This document shows positions 6,890-9,802 of a stretch of DNA of 9,802 nucleotides, in pieces. The notes beneath the pieces were generated by a model that was not told where the DNA came from, searched no databases, and was given only the letters and a program-made list of their open reading frames with translations. Within the stretch, counting starts at the first letter, position 1, and every line of letters starts with the position of its first letter. Source of the DNA: an uncultured Gammaproteobacteria bacterium (GTDB lineage: Bacteria > Pseudomonadota > Gammaproteobacteria > Pseudomonadales > Pseudohongiellaceae); contig CAISYX010000018.1 in assembly GCA_903889815.1 (NCBI GenBank), positions 1 through 9,802 on the forward strand, in the 5' to 3' direction. The translations under genes were made by a program, and so were the position numbers.

Positions 6890-7845
6890 GCCACGCCTCG
6901 CTCTGCGCCCTTGTCGTTGCTCGCCGGGCTGGTGATCTGATGAAACAGGCTGGTCAACGAGGCCCGCTCGGGCACCAGTTCGCTGACCATGATGCCTTTG
7001 TGCACCAGGCGCTGATTGATCAGTCCCGGGTTGGCTCCGGCCAGCTTCAAGGTCAGCAGCCCGGCTTCACTGGTGTCCTCGATCTGCACGCCGGGAATGT
7101 CCTGCACGATGGCGCAGGCACGCACCACGTCGTCACAGTGCACCAGCAGGCGGGTACTCTGGGCATTGAACAGCTTGTCGACGCGGTCACTGACCGCGAT
7201 ACGCCCCTTGTGCAGGATCGACAGATGGGAGCACACCTGCTCAAGATAGGGCAGCTGGTGGCTGGACAACAGGAATGCTGTGCCTTCCTCGCGATTGAGG
7301 CGGGAGATCAGGGCGAGTACGTCGTCGACGCCACCAGCATCCAGTCCGTTGAAGGGTTCGTCCAGAATCACAAAGCCGGGTTGGCCGAGCAGGGCTTGCG
7401 CAATGGAGGTGCGACGGCGATTGCCCAGCGAAAGTTCGCGGATGCGGTAACGGCTGTATTTGCCGATGCCCAGCAACTCTTCTACCTGGGAGGGCGAGCG
7501 GACAGCACGCGTACACAGCAGGCTGGCGTGTTCCAGTGTCTGCCGCACCGTAAGCTGCGGATGCAGGCTGGGGCTGTCGAAAATACTGACCACGCTGCCT
7601 TGACTGCGGTAGAGCTCGTTGGGCCGCAGCCCCAGCACCCGGATCTCGCCACTGTCGAAGGGGCGCATGCCAAGGATGCACTCCAGCGTGGTGGTCTTGC
7701 CGGAGCCGTTCAGGCCTACCAGGCCATGCACGGCTGCTGGCTCCACTGCCAGATTCAGATCCATGAGCACAGGCGTTGCACCATAGCGCTTGTTCAGCCC
7801 GGTGACGCTCAGCGGAGCCTCTGTATTTGCCTGTCTTGCTGCCAC
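6886..7845 (-). CDS. ABC transporter ATP-binding protein
   Basis: This is the cytoplasmic ATPase of 319 residues that would drive the adjacent ABC-2 permease. Walker A is GLNGSGKTT at 44-52. Walker B is FVILDEP at 158-164, followed by a GLD D-loop (167-169). The switch histidine is H196 in LLSSH. The signature motif is LSLGN at 138-142 instead of LSGGQ, and the Q-loop region reads IFDSPSLHP (88-96), with Asp where Gln or Glu is usual. All residues needed for ATP hydrolysis appear present. About 100 C-terminal residues follow the ABC core, as in NatA/CcmA-type exporters with an accessory domain. The start is GTG at 7845, with AGGA eight bases upstream; the next Met (28) would remove the first strand. 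It lies 13 bases after the M16 peptidase stop and overlaps the permease start by four bases. Confidence 0.92.
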   Translation of the reverse strand: MAARQANTEAPLSVTGLNKRYGATPVLMDLNLAVEPAAVHGLVGLNGSGKTTTLECILGMRPFDSGEIRVLGLRPNELYRSQGSVVSIFDSPSLHPQLTVRQTLEHASLLCTRAVRSPSQVEELLGIGKYSRYRIRELSLGNRRRTSIAQALLGQPGFVILDEPFNGLDAGGVDDVLALISRLNREEGTAFLLSSHQLPYLEQVCSHLSILHKGRIAVSDRVDKLFNAQSTRLLVHCDDVVRACAIVQDIPGVQIEDTSEAGLLTLKLAGANPGLINQRLVHKGIMVSELVPERASLTSLFHQITSPASNDKGAERGVA

Positions 7846-7853
7846 GTCCCGTG

Positions 7854-7857
7854 TCCT
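7854..7857 (-). promoter_or_regulatory. Ribosome binding site for the ABC ATPase (GTG start)
   Basis: The minus strand reads AGGA eight bases before GTG at 7845, in the 13-base gap after the M16 peptidase stop. It supports the non-ATG start. Confidence 0.6.
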
Positions 7858-7858
7858 G

Positions 7859-9802
7859 TCATTCCACGAAAAGGTCGTCGACCTGCAGTTCCGTCACCGT
7901 GCCGAACTGCGCGAGGGCAGTCACATCGATGCGGGACAGATCGCCGACGATCGAGATCAGCTTCGGCTTGCCAGCGATATTGTCGCGCTGGAAGGCCAGC
8001 ATGTCTTCCAGTGTGCTGTTGCGCAGCTGGTCGAAGCGCTCCGGACGCGGGTCGCCGTCCAGGCCCAGACGCTCCCAGGAGCGCACGGTGCCGATGATCT
8101 GCCGGAAGCCCACTGTCGAGGTGCGGTAGCGGTTCTCCAGCGAACTGCGTGCCTCTTCAAAACGCTCGCCGGAGGAAGGCATGTTGTCAAACAGGTCGAG
8201 GAACGCGCCGAGAGCTTCAACTGTCTTGTCATTCTGCGAGCCAATCGCACCGATCGCCAGGTTTTCGGCATTCAGGCGCCCGCCCTGGGTGTACTGCGCC
8301 TGGGCAGAGTAGGCCAGCGCGCGCGCCTCGCGCAGCTCCTGGAACACCACGCTGGACATGCTGGTGCCGAAGTAGGTGTTGTAGAGCGAAGACGGGATGA
8401 CCAGCGCCTCGTCGTAGGTGCCGTCCGGGAACTCGATGCGCACCTGGGCTTGAGCAGTGGCTTGATTCACCACGTAAACCTCATTGGACTCCACCACCCG
8501 GGCCGTGCGGAAGCGGTAAGGCGGGGTATCCTTGAGCGCGGCCGGCACTTCGTACAAGCGGCGCAGACTTTCCTGCAACTGATCCAGCGGCAGCGAGCCG
8601 GTGTAGCTCAAGGTGTGTTTGTAGGTCAGCAGATTGCGGATCTCATCCTGCAGTTGCGGTGCTGTGGACGCCGCGATCTCGGCAGCGGTAAGGGTCTGCA
8701 GCATGGGCGAGTCTTCGCCATAGCGGTTGTACAGGAACAGCGCCTGGCTGATGGCACCCGGGTCCTGCTTCTGCTCTTCTCGGGACTTGAGGATGATGGC
8801 CTTCATCTCTTCCAGCGTGGCCTCGTCAGACACGGGGTTGCGCACCAGCGCCAGCATCAGGCTGAGCGTGGGCTCGAACTGCTCATCCAGTCCGCTGATG
8901 CCGATTGAAGACTCGTTGGCGCCAGCACTGATGCCGAACTCACTGCCCAACCGGTACCATTCCTTCTGCAGGTCGGCCGCCGACATGTCGCCGGTACCGG
9001 ACTTCTCCAGCAGCGCCGTGGCAAGGCCAAGGCGGTCGTTCTCTTCCGTACCCGTCTCGACGCTGATGGAGAACGAGAACAAATCGTTCAGTGGATTGGG
9101 CGAGTAGTACAGAGGCACGCCCGGCGCGAATTCCACGATCTGGTAGTCCTGCGTGGCGTCCACGAAGGTGGGTTCGATCTCCTCATAGGGCATCGACAGG
9201 ATACTGGACGCGAATTGCGACTGGCGGCTCGGGTCGATGTCAACCGGATCGATCTGCGGCTTCTCGACGTGGGGAATCTCATGCTGCTCGTTCACGCGGT
9301 GAACGGCGACATAGCTGCTGCCGAAATACTGATTGGCGACGCGCACGATATCGTCCTTGCCAACCTGTTCCAGTCTCTCGATCTCGGCCACGTAGTGATC
9401 CCACTCCTCGCTGGCCATGAAGGCCTGGCGCATGGTGGTCACGCGAGCGGTATTGGATTCCAGCGCCTGCTTCTGGCTCTTCTTGAAGTCGTTGACGATG
9501 GCGGGAATGATCCAGTCTTCGAACTCGCCGGCACGGATATGGGCGATCTGGTCCAGAAGCAGTTGTTCGACTTCTGCCAGGGTCTGGCCCTGCTTGGGTA
9601 CACCCCAGAGACGCTGCGATCCATAGTCGTTCAGAAACTCCGGTGACGAGCCAGCCGCCTGCACCGCCTGGGCCTGATTGAGATTGATGTTGATCAGCCC
9701 GGCGGTACGGTTGTCCAGAATCATGTCCACCAGCATCAGGGCCTCCTTGTCAGGATGGCCGTTGGGCACGGTGCGGAAGGCAATCTGCACCTCTTCTTCG
9801 CC
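7859..9802 (-). CDS. M16 family (pitrilysin-type) metallopeptidase, two-unit, N-terminus cut by window edge
   Basis: These are the last 647 residues of a zinc metallopeptidase of the two-unit M16 type (usually about 900-950 residues). The frame stays open to the edge, so the true start and the zinc motif HxxEH of the first unit are outside the window. Visible residues 1-170 fit the C-terminal half of unit one (EVQIAFRTVPNGHPDKEAL near 4-22). Unit two begins near 220. Where HxxEH would lie it reads ALLEK (263-267), so both histidines are lost and the unit should be non-catalytic, as is normal for the second half. The substrate-cradling motif of the last domain is kept, with FGTSMSSVVFQELREARALA at 478-497 and Tyr498. 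Location is probably periplasmic or membrane-attached, but the signal region cannot be seen. It is the first visible gene of the operon and may cut a peptide handled by the ABC transporter. Inactive first-domain variants exist, so catalysis is unproven. Confidence 0.9.
   Translation of the reverse strand, partial: GEEEVQIAFRTVPNGHPDKEALMLVDMILDNRTAGLININLNQAQAVQAAGSSPEFLNDYGSQRLWGVPKQGQTLAEVEQLLLDQIAHIRAGEFEDWIIPAIVNDFKKSQKQALESNTARVTTMRQAFMASEEWDHYVAEIERLEQVGKDDIVRVANQYFGSSYVAVHRVNEQHEIPHVEKPQIDPVDIDPSRQSQFASSILSMPYEEIEPTFVDATQDYQIVEFAPGVPLYYSPNPLNDLFSFSISVETGTEENDRLGLATALLEKSGTGDMSAADLQKEWYRLGSEFGISAGANESSIGISGLDEQFEPTLSLMLALVRNPVSDEATLEEMKAIILKSREEQKQDPGAISQALFLYNRYGEDSPMLQTLTAAEIAASTAPQLQDEIRNLLTYKHTLSYTGSLPLDQLQESLRRLYEVPAALKDTPPYRFRTARVVESNEVYVVNQATAQAQVRIEFPDGTYDEALVIPSSLYNTYFGTSMSSVVFQELREARALAYSAQAQYTQGGRLNAENLAIGAIGSQNDKTVEALGAFLDLFDNMPSSGERFEEARSSLENRYRTSTVGFRQIIGTVRSWERLGLDGDPRPERFDQLRNSTLEDMLAFQRDNIAGKPKLISIVGDLSRIDVTALAQFGTVTELQVDDLFVE

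Larger units (their letters stand above)
1763..9802 (-). other. Putative six-gene operon: M16 peptidase, ABC ATPase, ABC-2 permease, PDZ lipoprotein, two FG-GAP proteins
   Basis: Six collinear genes are joined by a 13-base gap and then four successive 4-base overlaps (at 6886-6889, 6035-6038, 5043-5046 and 3481-3484). No terminator-like hairpin or room for an internal promoter is seen between them. The promoter lies beyond the right edge. Such tight packing usually reflects coupled translation and shared function. The downstream end is the 122-base gap before the dauA-like gene; no clear intrinsic terminator is visible there, so readthrough into dauA is possible. Confidence 0.8.

Noticed and set aside
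6089..6940. 283-residue plus-strand ORF antisense to the permease
   Set aside because: It is Gln/His/Arg-rich, the complement of a membrane protein gene in GC-rich DNA, and has no independent evidence.
6868..8097. 409-residue plus-strand ORF antisense to the ABC ATPase and the M16 end
   Set aside because: It lies opposite well-supported genes. Its composition is that expected when a GC-rich gene is read backwards, and no domain or start signal is evident.
7790..8908. 372-residue plus-strand ORF antisense to the M16 peptidase
   Set aside because: It is antisense to conserved M16 sequence, has a Val/Gln/Arg/His-rich shadow composition and no recognisable motif.
9788..9790. GTG as a start codon for the M16 peptidase
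   Set aside because: The frame is open to the window edge (residues GEEE precede it), and the sequence there is already in the middle of an M16 unit. The true start lies outside the window.

Overview
The window is GC-rich and gene-dense, and every supported gene lies on the minus strand. The best-recognised protein is a DauA/YchM-type SulP permease very like the enterobacterial one. Together with Sec and lipoprotein signals of Gram-negative type and good GAGGAG ribosome binding sites, this suggests a proteobacterium, probably a gammaproteobacterium. That placement is inference; the sequence contains no rRNA, tRNA or other taxonomic marker. I see no mobile element, CRISPR array, tRNA or rRNA, and every CDS reads through its visible length without a frameshift.

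Layout in transcription order (right to left): (1) 9802-7859, the C-terminal 647 residues of a two-unit M16 (pitrilysin-type) metallopeptidase whose first domain is cut by the right edge; (2) 7845-6886, an ABC ATPase; (3) 6889-6035, an ABC-2-type permease; (4) 6038-5043, a lipoprotein with two PDZ domains; (5) 5046-3481 and (6) 3484-1763, two paralogous secreted FG-GAP/VCBS proteins, probably beta-propellers. A 122-base gap with two small palindromes follows, then (7) 1640-1, a dauA-like SulP transporter lacking only its extreme C-terminus.

Genes 1 to 6 look like one operon. The first junction is a 13-base gap, and each of the next four is a 4-base ATGA or GTGA stop/start overlap, so translation is probably coupled along the set. 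The parts imply an envelope machine: a one-ATPase, one-permease ABC transporter in the inner membrane, a peptidase that may process a peptide or protein, a lipid-anchored PDZ protein that could hold a client, and two exported calcium-loop proteins. I do not recognise this gene set as a named system, and it is the most interesting part of the window. The dauA-like gene probably has its own promoter and a separate role in organic-acid or anion uptake.
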